Notes: generated by a model from the letters alone, not told the origin. A DNA stretch of 64,000 bases from Streptomyces sp. P9-A2 (GCF_036634175.1 NZ_JAZIFX010000001.1:3224001-3288000); one strand, 5' to 3'. Counted from the stretch's first letter, positions 28,923-39,364 are shown. Translations and numbers: made by a program.

Positions 28923-30368
28923 ATGGGAACTGAAACGGGAGACGACGGCGGGGCGCGGGAGACGGGTCACGGCGAGGACGACGGGCGGACAGCGGGAACG
29001 AGGCGGGCGGCCCGGCGGGACGCGGCGGTGCGGGCCGCCGTGGCACAGGGACTGCTCGGCCCCGGTCATCCCCTGGTGGCGCTGCTCGACGTCACGGGCA
29101 TCCGGGAGTCGGCGGCCGAGCTGCGGGAGGCCTTCGCGGCGGTGACACCGTCCGGCACCCCCGTGCTGCACGCCTTCGCGGTGAAGGCGACCCCGCTGGT
29201 ACCGGTGCTGCGGCTGCTGCACACGGAGGGCATCGGGGCCGAGGTCGCCAGCCGCGGCGAGCTGGCACTGGCACGGGCGGCGGGGGTGCCACCGAAGCAC
29301 ATCGTGCTGGACTCACCCGCCAAGACACCGGCCGAGCTGCGGGAGGCACTGGCGCTGGGCATCGCCGTCAACGCGGACAATCCGCAGGAGCTGGCACGTA
29401 TCGACGCCCTGATGGCCGGCTCCCTGGCGCGGTCGGCCGGTCTCCCCTCCCCCCTCGGCATCCGGGTGAACCCGCAGGTCGGCGGGGGCACCATCGAGGC
29501 GCTGTCCACCGCCACGGCGACCTCGAAGTTCGGTGTGGCGCTGCGCGACGAGGGGGCGCGGGAATGGGTCGTACGGGCGTACCTCGACCGGCCGTGGCTG
29601 ACCCGGCTGCACACGCACACCGGCTCCCAGGGCATCGCCCTGCCCCTGATGGCGAAGGGCGTGGCTCAGACGTACGCGCTGGCCGAGGAGATCAACCGGC
29701 GCGCGGGGCGGCAGCAGGTCGACACCGTCGACATCGGCGGCGGGCTGCCGGTCGACTTCACCTCCGACACGGCCGACCCGACGTACACGCGGTACGCGCG
29801 GCTGCTGAAGGAGACGGTACCCGGACTGTTCGACGGGCGGTACGGGCTGGTCACCGAGTTCGGGCGGTCACTGCTGGCGAAGCACGGCACGGTCGTCGCC
29901 CGGGTGGAGTACGCCAAGAGCGCCGGCGGACGGGCGGTCGCGGTGACGCACGCGGGCGTGCAGGTGGCGACGCGCACGGTGTACACGCCGGCCGCGTGGC
30001 CGCTCAGGATCGCCGCGTACGACGCCGCGGGGCGGCCCAAGGGAGGGCCGGCGGTGATGCAGGACGTGGCGGGGCCGGCCTGTTTCGCGGGCGACCTGCT
30101 CGCCCGCGAGATTCCGCTGCCGCTGCTGGAGCAGGACGACCACGTGGCGGCGCTGGACACCGGCGCGTACGCCTTCGCCCACCACTACGGGTACAACTCG
30201 CTCCCCCGCCCGGCCGTCCACGGCTTCATCGCACACCGCTCGAACGGCGCGGGCGACGGGGGCGACGGGGGCGACGGTGTCACCTTCGCGCTGGTGCGCC
30301 CGGCTCAGACCGCCGAGGAGATCGTGGCCGAATCGGGCGGCGCCCAAGCCGACGCCCTGATCCCGTGA
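28923..30368 (+). CDS. PLP-dependent decarboxylase, diaminopimelate/ornithine type (fold III)
   Basis: The 481-residue protein has the alanine-racemase-like barrel: PLP lysine in HAFAVKATPLVPVLR (about residue 83), ASRGELALARAAGVP, HTHTGSQGIALPLMA, the phosphate-binding VDIGGGLPVDF and VTEFGRSLLAKHG. The C-terminal active-site Cys is in VAGPACFAGDLLA. This is closest in layout to LysA or carboxynorspermidine decarboxylases, but the usual EPGR reads EFGR, so the substrate is uncertain. An alternative GTG start at 28878 with GGAG ten bases upstream would add 15 residues. A Gly-Asp repeat (GDGGDGGDG) near the C-terminus is non-conserved. Confidence 0.8.
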   Translation: MGTETGDDGGARETGHGEDDGRTAGTRRAARRDAAVRAAVAQGLLGPGHPLVALLDVTGIRESAAELREAFAAVTPSGTPVLHAFAVKATPLVPVLRLLHTEGIGAEVASRGELALARAAGVPPKHIVLDSPAKTPAELREALALGIAVNADNPQELARIDALMAGSLARSAGLPSPLGIRVNPQVGGGTIEALSTATATSKFGVALRDEGAREWVVRAYLDRPWLTRLHTHTGSQGIALPLMAKGVAQTYALAEEINRRAGRQQVDTVDIGGGLPVDFTSDTADPTYTRYARLLKETVPGLFDGRYGLVTEFGRSLLAKHGTVVARVEYAKSAGGRAVAVTHAGVQVATRTVYTPAAWPLRIAAYDAAGRPKGGPAVMQDVAGPACFAGDLLAREIPLPLLEQDDHVAALDTGAYAFAHHYGYNSLPRPAVHGFIAHRSNGAGDGGDGGDGVTFALVRPAQTAEEIVAESGGAQADALIP

Positions 30369-30684
30369 CCGACCGACCTTGATCGACCCCGCCCGCTCTC
30401 CGACCGACTCCGCTCGCCCCATGACCGATCCCGCTCGGCCCGACGCGGGCCGAGCAGACCGGGTCGGAGCGGACCGAACCGGACTGGACCGGAGTGAGGT
30501 GGGACAGGGCGAGGCGTGGCGGACCGGAGCAGGGCGGACCGGAGTGAGGTGGGGCAGGGCGAGGCGTGGCGGACCGGAGCGGGTCGGACCGGGCCTGACC
30601 CGTATCAGCCACGGTCTCACCAGGCCCGGTCAGGCCCTGCCAAGCCCGGCCCGGTCAGATCAGACCCGGCCCGGTCAGACCCGG
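30369..30684. other. Repeat-rich intergenic region
   Basis: No gene is supported. The stretch contains a tandem duplication of 50 bp (30491-30590) and many CCGGTCAG/CGGACCGGA motifs (30600-30700), which generate artificial open frames. Confidence 0.6.
30491..30590. repeat. 50-bp tandem duplication
   Basis: 30491-30540 and 30541-30590 both begin GGAGTGAGGTGGG and differ at only three positions. Confidence 0.85.
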
Positions 30685-31278
30685 TCAGGTCAGGGCCGAG
30701 GCCCGGCGGCGGGCGCCGCCCGGGGTCGCGTCGCCTGCCGCGATGCCGGTGGTCCGGTAGCCCTTGACCGCCTTGCCGGCCGGGCTGCTCGCACCGCCGC
30801 TCAACCAGTCGACGCGGACCCACAGCAGGGCCTCGCCGGCCTCCTCCAGGCGACCGATCCAGGACGCCTTCAGCCACAGGCCCACACCGCACCCGGCGAG
30901 CAGCAGACCACCCGCCGCGGGGACCGCGAACGCGCTGCCCAGGGCGGCGAGGAAGCCGAGCAGCAGCCACCAGCGGTGCCGACGGCGCCAGTTGCGCATG
31001 CTGACCGCCCGGTCCTGGAGCACGTCGTGCTTGCCCGCCCGCACCGCCGGCCGGGCCAGCTCGCGGTACCGCCCACGCCGTACGTACGCCACCACGGCGA
31101 GGGCCATGAGGAACAGCGCGGCACCGGCCGACACACCGATCCTGCGGCCGGTCAGTCCCGGCACCAGCACGCCGATGCCCGCCGCGAACACCCCCAGCCA
31201 CCACAGCGGCGCGGCCCCGGCCCGTACGACCACGGCCACCCGAGCCAGCCCCTGTCCTCCGCGTCCTGCGCGCATCAC
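30685..31278 (-). CDS. Conserved membrane protein, unknown function
   Basis: A 197-residue protein with four or five hydrophobic helices: LWWLGVFAAGIGVLVPG, GVSAGAALFLMALAVVAYV, WWLLLGFLAALGSAFAVPA and GGLLLAGCGVGLWLKASW. A basic loop with RNWRRRHR separates the pairs. GTG at 31278 has GGGAGG six bases upstream, and an ATG follows immediately. No domain was recognised. It faces the decarboxylase gene tail to tail and lies directly beyond the right end of the tnpB element. Confidence 0.65.
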   Translation of the reverse strand: MMRAGRGGQGLARVAVVVRAGAAPLWWLGVFAAGIGVLVPGLTGRRIGVSAGAALFLMALAVVAYVRRGRYRELARPAVRAGKHDVLQDRAVSMRNWRRRHRWWLLLGFLAALGSAFAVPAAGGLLLAGCGVGLWLKASWIGRLEEAGEALLWVRVDWLSGGASSPAGKAVKGYRTTGIAAGDATPGGARRRASALT

Positions 31279-31333
31279 GTCCAGCCTCCCGTCCCACTTC
31301 AGTGGAGCGTCCGTAGGGTCCGGGACGCAGATT

Positions 31334-31372
31334 ATTGAATCCTCCCCTTCCTGAAGGGAAGGGGATTCCTGG
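31334..31372 (-). mobile_element. Right end of an IS1341-type (IS200/IS605) element with omega-RNA hairpin
   Basis: Directly after the tnpB stop, the minus strand reads GGAATCCCCTTCCCTTCAGG followed by AAGGGGAGGATTCAA, a stem-loop typical of IS605-family right ends, where the 3' end of the TnpB guide RNA scaffold lies. The bases after it (TAATCTGCGTCCCGGACC on the minus strand, 31319-31336) would be the guide. The left end was not located. Confidence 0.65.
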
Positions 31373-31373
31373 C

Positions 31374-32626
31374 TCAGGCAGCCTCCCGGAGCAGCGCTCC
31401 GGGAGGTCTTGTGCCCTCGGCACCAGCCGGGTGGAGACCAGCCCGGACGAGCATGACGCGTGCGGAGTTCTTGTCCCGTGGGGCCACGGTTCCGCAGGCG
31501 GTGCAGGTATAGACGCGCTCACCCAGCGGCTGGGGGTCCCCCCACGCCTTGAAGGCAGTGGGGGAGCGTGCTTGGCTCTCGCATCGCAGTGCGCGCAGTC
31601 CATCGTGGTGTGCGCGGGGTGGACGAGACGGATGTCCCGTCCGTGCTTGCGGCCCATCTCGATCAGGGCGGTCTTGGTGGCGCCGATGGCGGCGTCGGCT
31701 GCCTTGCGGGCCATGGTGGTCTGGGCCAAAAACTTCGGGCGGAAGTCCTCGACCGCGATGACGTCGTGGTCGCGGACGACCCTTTTGGCCCACTTGCGCC
31801 CGGTGTCCGCACGCTGCCTCGCGACCTTCCTGTGGGCCTTCGCGCGCAGTTTTCGCGCCTCGCGATAGCCCTTCGATGCGGGCTCGCCCTTCTTCGGCCT
31901 GCGGCGGGCCATCATCCGGTCGTAGCGGGCCAGCCTGGTCCGGGCCTTCCTGCCGTGCTCGGCATGCGGCAGGTCGTGCGCGTCGGACGTGGTGGTCGCG
32001 GTCTCCTGCACGCCCCAGTCGATGCCCAGGACACGGCCGGTCTCCGGCAGGGGCTGGAGCTGGGCGGGGACGACGAACGAGCAGTACCAGTGCCCGAGGC
32101 CGTCCCGGTACAGGCGTACCGAGGACGGCTCGGCCGGCAGTTCCCGCGACCAGACCACCGTCAGGACGACGCCGCCCGCCAGGTGCAGCCGGCCGTCCTT
32201 CAACCGGAACCCGCGTTTGGTGTAGTTGAGGGTCGCCAGTGCCTCGCGTCTGGTCTTCCACTTCGGCATCCCGGCCCGGCGCGCCATGGGCAGGCGCTCC
32301 CTGATGTCCTTGTGCGCCTTGGCGCGGGAGCGGCCGAAGTCGCGGATGACCTGCTGCTGGGGAACCGACGAGCCCTCACGCAGCCACGGCGTACGGGCGC
32401 GGGCCTCGGTCAGCATCCTGTCGAGCCGGGCCGGGCCGCACGTGGCTTTCCGGCCGGTGGACTTGTTGTGCAGGTGCACGGCCCTGGACTTGGCGACGCA
32501 TTCGTTCCACACCCAGCGGCACCGGTCCCACTCCGCCGCCAGGACGGTGCGGGCAGCGCACGACACGCGCAACCGGTAGGTGTACCGGGCATGCCCGGCC
32601 CCCGCATCCGCCCTCACCTGCACCAT
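31374..32626 (-). pseudogene. tnpB: IS200/IS605-family TnpB, frameshifted
   Basis: From the start at 32626 the frame shows the TnpB helix region (CRWVWNECVAKSRAVH), RuvC motif I (VLGIDWGVQE), motif II (VIAVEDFRPKF) and the first half of the zinc ribbon (TTMDCAHCDARAKHAP). It then leaves frame at about 31564. The true ending is in another frame: PLGERVYTCTACGTVAPRDK, carrying the second CxxC and the RuvC III aspartate, down to the stop at 31374. A palindrome-like insert of about 32 bases (31531-31564) causes the shift; removing 32 bases would give about 406 residues. The product would lack the last catalytic Asp, so it should be nuclease-dead. No tnpA is nearby. Confidence 0.85.
31531..31564. 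repeat. Short palindromic element inserted in tnpB
   Basis: The segment TGGGGGTCCCCCCACGCCTT followed by GAAGGCAGTGGGGG has nested inverted repeats (CCCCACGCCTT with AAGGC-A-GTGGGG). It interrupts the conserved KHAL-PLGER junction of TnpB. Its GGGGGTCCCCCC end resembles short GC palindromes common between Streptomyces genes, and a related copy may lie at 48651-48695. Confidence 0.6.
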
Positions 32627-32936
32627 CTCGCCCCCTCACGGCCCCGCCCGGGGACACTCCGTCATCCCGAACCCTGCGAAGACCGTACGTACGACAGCCG
32701 CACAGACACACCCCGACCCCGCAGCCACCACCCCCACCAGCGACCACGGGCACACACGTTCGTATCACCTCGGCGACAGCGACACGGGGGCGCCGCGCCC
32801 GGACCGGATGCGGCGACGCTCCGCTTCGCGACACCGGATGCGATTCCTCCCCGCAAAAAAAGGTGACTCGAGGTGAGAGAAATCTGAGATACCACGCAAG
32901 GAACGGCACCCCGCCCCGCCGCCCCGGGTCCTGGCG
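32627..32936. other. Gap holding the unlocated IS left end
   Basis: The left end of the tnpB element should lie here but could not be defined. A seven-A run (32855-32861) gives a T-run on the minus strand about 80 bases after the RpiR gene, which may be a weak terminator. Confidence 0.35.
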
Positions 32937-33782
32937 TCATTCCACGAACAGGCCGCGCGTCGCCGCCTTCGTGTCGAACTCCTCCAGACGGGCCTGGGCG
33001 CCGGGCAGGCCGTCGCACATCGCCTCCAGCAGCACCCGGCCCAGCAGCATCGGCGCGCACGCCGTGTCGAAGGCGAGCCCGGTGCCGACGGCGGCGGGCA
33101 GCAGCAGGTCGGAGACCTTGGCGACCGGCGCAAAGGCGGAGTCGGCGACGGTGACCACGGTCAGTCCCGTCTCCTTGGCATGGGTGAGGGCGTCGACGAC
33201 CTCCCGGGGATGCCGGGGCAGCGCGAAGCAGAGCAGCGCTGTGGCGCCGGCCGCGGCAGCGGCGTCGACGCGGTCGTGGAGCATGGTGCCGCCCTCGTTG
33301 AGCAGCCGTACGTCGGGGTGGACCTTGGCGGCGAAGTAGGCGAAGCCGTGGGCCTGTGCCGCCGCCGCGCGCAGCCCGAGCACGGGCAACGGCCGGCTGC
33401 CCGCGAGGATCCGCCCAGCCCGCCGCACGGGCTCCGGATCGGCGAGCACCTCGGCCAGGTGCCGCAGATTCTCGATCTCGGCCTCGACGGCCTGCTGGTA
33501 CTCGTTGTACGACCCGGCGTCCGGCGCCGGCGGTCCGGAGGGTACGACCTCGCGCAGATGCCGTCGCATGGCCGGATAGCCGTCGAAGCCGAGGGCGACC
33601 GCGAACCGGGTCACGGAGGGCTGGCTGACCCCGGCCAGGTCGGCCAGTTCCACACTGGAGAGGAACGGCACGTCGGCCGCGCGCCGCACCATGCTGTGCG
33701 CGATGCGCCGCTGCGTCGGCGTCAGCCGGTGCCCCTCGAACAGCGCCTGCAGGCGCGCGGCAGGCCCCTCGGTGACACTCAT
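32937..33782 (-). CDS. RpiR/MurR-family transcriptional regulator
   Basis: The 281-residue protein has an N-terminal RpiR helix-turn-helix (RLTPTQRRIAHSMVRRAADV, then SSVELADLAGVSQPSVTRFA) and a C-terminal SIS sugar-isomerase-like domain (RPLPVLGLRAAAAQAHGFAY; TALLCFALPRHPREVVDALT; GLTVVTVADSAFAPVAKVSD), which usually senses a phosphosugar. The start at 33782 has a GGGGGA ribosome site. Directly upstream are four 14-bp repeats of CTGATCACACGACC (33802-33857), probably its own operator. No sugar-metabolism operon is adjacent, so its target genes are not apparent. Confidence 0.88.
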   Translation of the reverse strand: MSVTEGPAARLQALFEGHRLTPTQRRIAHSMVRRAADVPFLSSVELADLAGVSQPSVTRFAVALGFDGYPAMRRHLREVVPSGPPAPDAGSYNEYQQAVEAEIENLRHLAEVLADPEPVRRAGRILAGSRPLPVLGLRAAAAQAHGFAYFAAKVHPDVRLLNEGGTMLHDRVDAAAAAGATALLCFALPRHPREVVDALTHAKETGLTVVTVADSAFAPVAKVSDLLLPAAVGTGLAFDTACAPMLLGRVLLEAMCDGLPGAQARLEEFDTKAATRGLFVE

Positions 33783-33801
33783 GACGCGGCTCCCCCTCGA
33801 C

Positions 33802-33857
33802 CTGATCACACGGCACTGATCACACAACCCTGATCACACGACCCTGATCGCATGGCG
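33802..33857. repeat. Four tandem 14-bp repeats upstream of the RpiR gene
   Basis: CTGATC begins at 33802, 33816, 33830 and 33844. The units are CTGATCACACGGCA, CTGATCACACAACC, CTGATCACACGACC and CTGATCGCATGGCG. The block lies 20 bases upstream of the start codon. Confidence 0.85.
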
Positions 33858-34021
33858 CCGGCCGCACGGCTGTCCACCCGGCCCATTCACCGACCGCGCT
33901 TCCTGCATGCCGTTATACAGGCGAACACCGGGCGCGCACGACCGGGACCGGGCAGGCCCCCGGCCGACAAGGGGGGCTATCCCCAGTGCAATGGGCGGCC
34001 GGGCTGCCTACCGTGGTCCGC

Positions 34022-34456
34022 ATGACCGGAATGGATGCGCGGGACGCCGATCTGAAGAAGGAACTCAACGCCACCCTGCAGACCCGCAGGGAACTGGGCG
34101 ACGAGTACGAGTCCGCGCTGGTCGACTCGTTCCTGGAGAAGGTCGACCAGCGCATCGACGGCGCGGTGGAGCGCCGGGTACGCCGACAGCTCGCCGAGCA
34201 GCAGATGACGGTGGCCCGGGACTCCCGGTCACCGAAGGCCACGGACACCTGGGGCGAGCGCTTCGGCTTCGGGATCGTCTCCCTGGTCCTGGCGATACCG
34301 CTGTCCGCCATCGGTGGTGGCGTGGCCCATCTGCCCGGCCTGCTGGTCGCCTGGCTGGGCATCGTCGGTGTGAACGCCGTCCAGGCGGCCCGCATCAACC
34401 CGGGCCTGTTCGGCCGCCACAGGCAGCAGCGGCAGGACGACGCCTGGGAGGACTGA
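34022..34456 (+). CDS. Small membrane protein with N-terminal coiled coil, unknown function
   Basis: The 144-residue protein begins with charged helices (DADLKKELNATLQTRRELGD, VDQRIDGAVERRVRRQLAEQ) that look like a coiled coil, followed by two close hydrophobic helices (GFGIVSLVLAIPLSAIGGGV, LPGLLVAWLGIVGVNAVQAA) and a basic tail. This resembles conserved actinobacterial integral membrane proteins without known function. ATG at 34022 is taken; ATG at 34031 with a GGA just before it is possible. Confidence 0.7.
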   Translation: MTGMDARDADLKKELNATLQTRRELGDEYESALVDSFLEKVDQRIDGAVERRVRRQLAEQQMTVARDSRSPKATDTWGERFGFGIVSLVLAIPLSAIGGGVAHLPGLLVAWLGIVGVNAVQAARINPGLFGRHRQQRQDDAWED

Positions 34457-34959
34457 GCACGAGGACTGAGTACGGAGGGCTGAACGCGGGAGGCCGGACC
34501 CGGAGGTCCGGACGCGGGAGGCCCGGCCGGGATCAACGCGGGGACCACCGCACCCCCGTTGCCGGGGGGCGGGACGACGGTGGTCCCCGCGTAGCGACGC
34601 GGGCCGGTCGGACCGGGCTGCGCGCCTGGCGTCCATGGAGGTCCGGGAGCCGCTCCGGAGGTCCTGTGACGCCGTTCCCTGTCGGCCGGGAAGGGGAGAG
34701 CCTCCCTCAGTGCTGAACACCTGGGAGGTACTCCCACCTGCCCCGCCGACAACGACCAATCTGCCGGACCGGTGTTAAGCGAGTGCTGCGCGCACGTGAC
34801 ACCCGCGTACCACTTCCGCGAAGTCCATGAAGATCACGTCACGGCCCGGCCCGGCTCCCGGCGCTCACGGCCTGCCCACCCGCCGTCGGCGGGCGTCAGC
34901 CGTCCGTCACGTCCCTCCCGCCACCCGCCCGCCACTTCCCACCGGTCAGTTCCCGCCGG
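34457..34959. other. 500-base gap between convergent genes
   Basis: Apart from the hairpin at 34536-34592 nothing is recognised. A duplicated CCGGTCAGTTCCCGCC (near 34936-34970) runs into the 3' end of the CBS gene. Confidence 0.5.
34536..34592. terminator. Terminator with nested hairpins
   Basis: A perfect 15-bp outer stem (34536-34550 with 34578-34592) encloses a C-run/G-run inner stem (CCCCC...GGGGG). It follows the small membrane protein gene. Confidence 0.75.
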
Positions 34960-36348
<1,389 letters not shown>

Positions 36349-36606
36349 CGTTGTCTCCGGATGCTGCAAAAGATGTGGTTGACGTAGTGATGCCAGCGTA
36401 GAGCCTGCTCCGGGTACTGGGCCTGAGCCCGGCCCCCGGCGCCGTTCCTCCCGGATCGTTCACTCACCGCGAAGATTGGATCACGGTCCGTACGGGGCAA
36501 GCACTTGGTGTACGGCTGTGAGGCCTTACGGACGGCTGTGAGGTCGTACTGCTGTGCGGCCGCGAGGCGGTACCGCTGTACGGCTCGGAGGAGGTGGCGG
36601 CGAGGC

Positions 36607-37653
36607 ATGACGAGGATGTCGAGGGCGAGGGTGGCCCGGCGGATCGCGGCCGGCGCCGCGTACGGCGGGGGCGGCATCGGCCTGGCCGGTGCGGCCGGCG
36701 TCGGGCTGCTGCTGGCCGAGGCCCGGCTGGCGCGACGCCGCGTGGGCAACGGCAGGAGCCCGCACGTACCGACCGCGGACGGCCTGTACGGCGCCGCCTA
36801 CACGGTGCCCGGGCAGCCGGCGCTGCGGCTGACGATGCTGGGCGACTCCACGGCCGTCGGCCAGGGCGTGCACCGGGCCGGCCAGACCCCGGGCGCGCTG
36901 CTGGCCTCGGGGGTCGCGGCGGTCGCGGAGCGGCCGGTGGGGCTGAGCACGGTGGCGGTGCCCGGGGCCCGCTCCGACGATCTGGACCGGCAGGTGACGC
37001 GGGCCCTCGCGGATCCGTCCCGGGTGCCCGACATCTGCGTGATCATGATCGGCGCGAACGACGTCACGCACCGCGTGTCGCCCGCGCTCTCCGTCCGCCA
37101 CCTGTCCGCGGCGGTGCGCCGGCTGCGTACGGCGGGGGCGGAGGTCGTCGTGGGCACCTGCCCCGACCTGGGCACGCTCGAACCGGTTCAGCAGCCCTTG
37201 CGCTGGCTGGCCCGGCGGGCTTCTCGGCAACTGGCGGCGGCCCAGACGATCGGCGCGGTCGAGCAGGGCGGGCGCACGGTGTCGCTGGGCGACCTGCTCG
37301 GCCCCGAGTTCGCCGCACATCCCCGTGAGCTCTTCGGCCCCGACAGCTACCACCCCTCCGTCGAGGGGTACGCCACGGCGGCCATGGCCGTCCTGCCGAC
37401 GGTCTGCGCCGCCCTCGGTCTGTGGCCGGCCCAGGACGAGCGTCCCGACGCGGCGCGCCGCGAGGGCTTCCTCCCCGTCGCCCGAGCCGCGGCCGAGGCC
37501 GCCTCGGAGGCGGGCACCGAGGTCACCGCGGCCATGCCCACGGGCCCGAGGGGCCCCTGGGCCCTGCTCAAGCGCCGGAAGCGCCGCCGGGTGCGGGAGC
37601 CGGAGCCGCAGGCCGCGGAGTCCGGGGAGTCCCAGGCCCAAGCAAGCGCTTAG
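36607..37653 (+). CDS. SGNH/GDSL-family hydrolase, membrane-anchored
   Basis: The 348-residue protein has an N-terminal hydrophobic segment rich in Gly/Ala (IAAGAAYGGGGIGLAGAAGVGLLLAEA) and then SGNH blocks: GDSTAVGQG (nucleophile Ser), GARSDDL, IMIGANDVTH (Asn) and DSYHPSVEGYATAAM (Asp and His). It probably acts as an esterase or lipase outside the membrane. The long basic, Glu/Ala-rich tail is not conserved. The ATG at 36607 has GAGG two bases upstream and GGAGG further back; ATG 36616 is an alternative. Its stop overlaps an AAGCGCTT palindrome belonging to the next promoter. Confidence 0.85.
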   Translation: MTRMSRARVARRIAAGAAYGGGGIGLAGAAGVGLLLAEARLARRRVGNGRSPHVPTADGLYGAAYTVPGQPALRLTMLGDSTAVGQGVHRAGQTPGALLASGVAAVAERPVGLSTVAVPGARSDDLDRQVTRALADPSRVPDICVIMIGANDVTHRVSPALSVRHLSAAVRRLRTAGAEVVVGTCPDLGTLEPVQQPLRWLARRASRQLAAAQTIGAVEQGGRTVSLGDLLGPEFAAHPRELFGPDSYHPSVEGYATAAMAVLPTVCAALGLWPAQDERPDAARREGFLPVARAAAEAASEAGTEVTAAMPTGPRGPWALLKRRKRRRVREPEPQAAESGESQAQASA

Positions 37654-37659
37654 TAAGAT
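37644..37659 (+). promoter_or_regulatory. Promoter with AAGCGCTT palindrome before the thiolase gene
   Basis: AAGCGCTT (37644-37651) directly precedes a consensus-like -10 box TAAGAT (37654-37659). The palindrome falls where a repressor would block polymerase and resembles TetR-type operators seen before lipid-catabolism genes. No regulator gene is adjacent. Confidence 0.4.
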
Positions 37660-37813
37660 GCGGCCAGTGTCACATCGCGCGCCCCGTGACCCCGCCACTA
37701 CGTCCGGGTAACTTCCCAAGCAGCCCTGCCCGACCAACCGGTACGCCCTCCCGTCGCCCGACCACCACCCCGCGACGGGGCGCTGCGCGCCGCCCCTTCC
37801 CTCAGGAGCCGTA

Positions 37814-39034
37814 ATGCCCGAAGCCGTGATCGTCTCCGCCGCCCGTTCCCCCATCGGCCGCGCCTTCAAGGGTTCCCTGAAGGATGTGCGCCCGGACGAC
37901 CTGACCGCCTCGATCATCCAGGCCGCCCTCGCCAAGGTCCCCGAGCTGGACCCCAGGGACATCGACGACCTGATGCTCGGCTGCGGCCTCCCCGGCGGCG
38001 AGCAGGGCAACAACCTCGGCCGCGTCGTCGCCGTACAGATGGGGATGGACCACCTCCCCGGCTGCACCGTCACGCGCTACTGCTCCTCCTCCCTGCAGAC
38101 CTCCCGCATGGCGCTGCACGCCATCAAGGCCGGCGAGGGCGACGTCTTCATCTCGGCCGGCGTCGAGACGGTCTCCCGGTTCACGAAGGGCAACTCCGAC
38201 AGCCTGCCCGACACCCGCAACCCGTTCTTCGCCGAGGCCGAGGCCCGTACCGCCGCCGTCGCGGAGCAGGAGGGCACCACCTGGCACGACCCGCGCGAGG
38301 ACGGCCTCGTCCCGGACGCCTACATCGCGATGGGCCAGACCGCCGAGAACCTCGCACGCGCCAAGGGCATCACCCGCCAGGACATGGACGAGTTCGGCGT
38401 CCGCTCGCAGAACCTGGCCGAGGAAGCCGTCAAGAACGGCTTCTGGGAGCGCGAGATCACCCCGGTGACGCTGCCCGACGGCACGGTCGTCACCAAGGAC
38501 GACGGCCCGCGCGCCGGCGTCACCCTGGAGGGCGTCTCCGGCCTCAAGCCCGTCTTCCGCCCCGACGGCCTGGTCACCGCCGCCAACTGCTGCCCGCTCA
38601 ACGACGGCGCCGCCGCACTCGTCGTCATGAGCGACACCAAGGCCCGCGAGCTGGGCCTGACCCCGCTCGCCCGGATCGTCTCCACCGGCGTGTCCGGCCT
38701 CTCTCCGGAGATCATGGGCCTCGGTCCGGTCGAGGCCTCCCGGCAGGCGCTGCGCCGCGCCGGCCTCACCATCGACGACATCGACCTGGCCGAGATCAAC
38801 GAGGCGTTCGCCGCGCAGGTCATCCCCTCCTACCGCGAGCTCGGCATCCCGCTGGAGAAGCTGAACGTCAACGGCGGCGCCATCGCCGTCGGCCACCCCT
38901 TCGGCATGACCGGCGCCCGCATCACCGCCACGCTCATCAACTCCCTCCAGTTCCACGACAAGCAGTTCGGTCTGGAGACGATGTGCGTCGGCGGCGGCCA
39001 GGGCATGGCCATGGTCATCGAGCGCCTCAGCTGA
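37814..39034 (+). CDS. Acetyl-CoA C-acyltransferase (thiolase)
   Basis: The 406-residue thiolase has nucleophile Cys90 in [11 protein letters not shown], the central [18 protein letters not shown] block ([17 protein letters not shown]), [19 protein letters not shown] with the catalytic His, and the second Cys in [12 protein letters not shown]. The length and blocks fit degradative 3-ketoacyl-CoA thiolases of beta-oxidation more than biosynthetic acetoacetyl-CoA thiolases, but the distinction is not firm. CAGGAG lies seven bases before the ATG. It is a single gene with its own promoter and terminator; an acyl-CoA dehydrogenase elsewhere in the window may act in the same route. Confidence 0.93.
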   Translation: MPEAVIVSAARSPIGRAFKGSLKDVRPDDLTASIIQAALAKVPELDPRDIDDLMLGCGLPGGEQGNNLGRVVAVQMGMDHLPGCTVTRYCSSSLQTSRMALHAIKAGEGDVFISAGVETVSRFTKGNSDSLPDTRNPFFAEAEARTAAVAEQEGTTWHDPREDGLVPDAYIAMGQTAENLARAKGITRQDMDEFGVRSQNLAEEAVKNGFWEREITPVTLPDGTVVTKDDGPRAGVTLEGVSGLKPVFRPDGLVTAANCCPLNDGAAALVVMSDTKARELGLTPLARIVSTGVSGLSPEIMGLGPVEASRQALRRAGLTIDDIDLAEINEAFAAQVIPSYRELGIPLEKLNVNGGAIAVGHPFGMTGARITATLINSLQFHDKQFGLETMCVGGGQGMAMVIERLS

Positions 39035-39132
39035 CTCCCTCGGCCGGACGCCGTCGCGATGCCGGGAAGCAGCCGGGAAGCAGCCGGGACGTAACCGGCA
39101 AGTAGCCGGAGCGGCACGGTCGGTGAAGCTGT

Positions 39133-39167
39133 GGCCCGGAACCCTTGCACCGCCGGGGTTCCGGGCC
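39133..39167 (+). terminator. Terminator of the thiolase gene
   Basis: A 12-bp perfect stem GGCCCGGAACCC/GGGTTCCGGGCC with an 11-base loop, 99 bases after the stop. Between them GCAGCCGGGAA is repeated (39066-39085). The remaining bases to 39364 hold no recognisable feature. Confidence 0.75.
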
Positions 39168-39364
39168 GTTCCGTGATCCAATCTCCCCCAGGATGTGACC
39201 TATCTCCCTCGCTTCGGAGATTCGCGCAGGTCAGGGCCCCACCTCCCCCCGGAATGGAAACCACACTCTGTCCGTTTCGTGACGTTACGCACTGACAGAT
39301 GGTTAGTCCACCCTTCAAGCTGATGTAGGAAGTCGGGGGTCGACTTTGAACCGGGAGTACGTCA

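Noticed and set aside
33802..33857. 14-bp repeats considered as a CRISPR fragment or replication iterons
   Set aside because: There are no spacers and no replication gene; position upstream of a regulator favours an operator or simple repeat.
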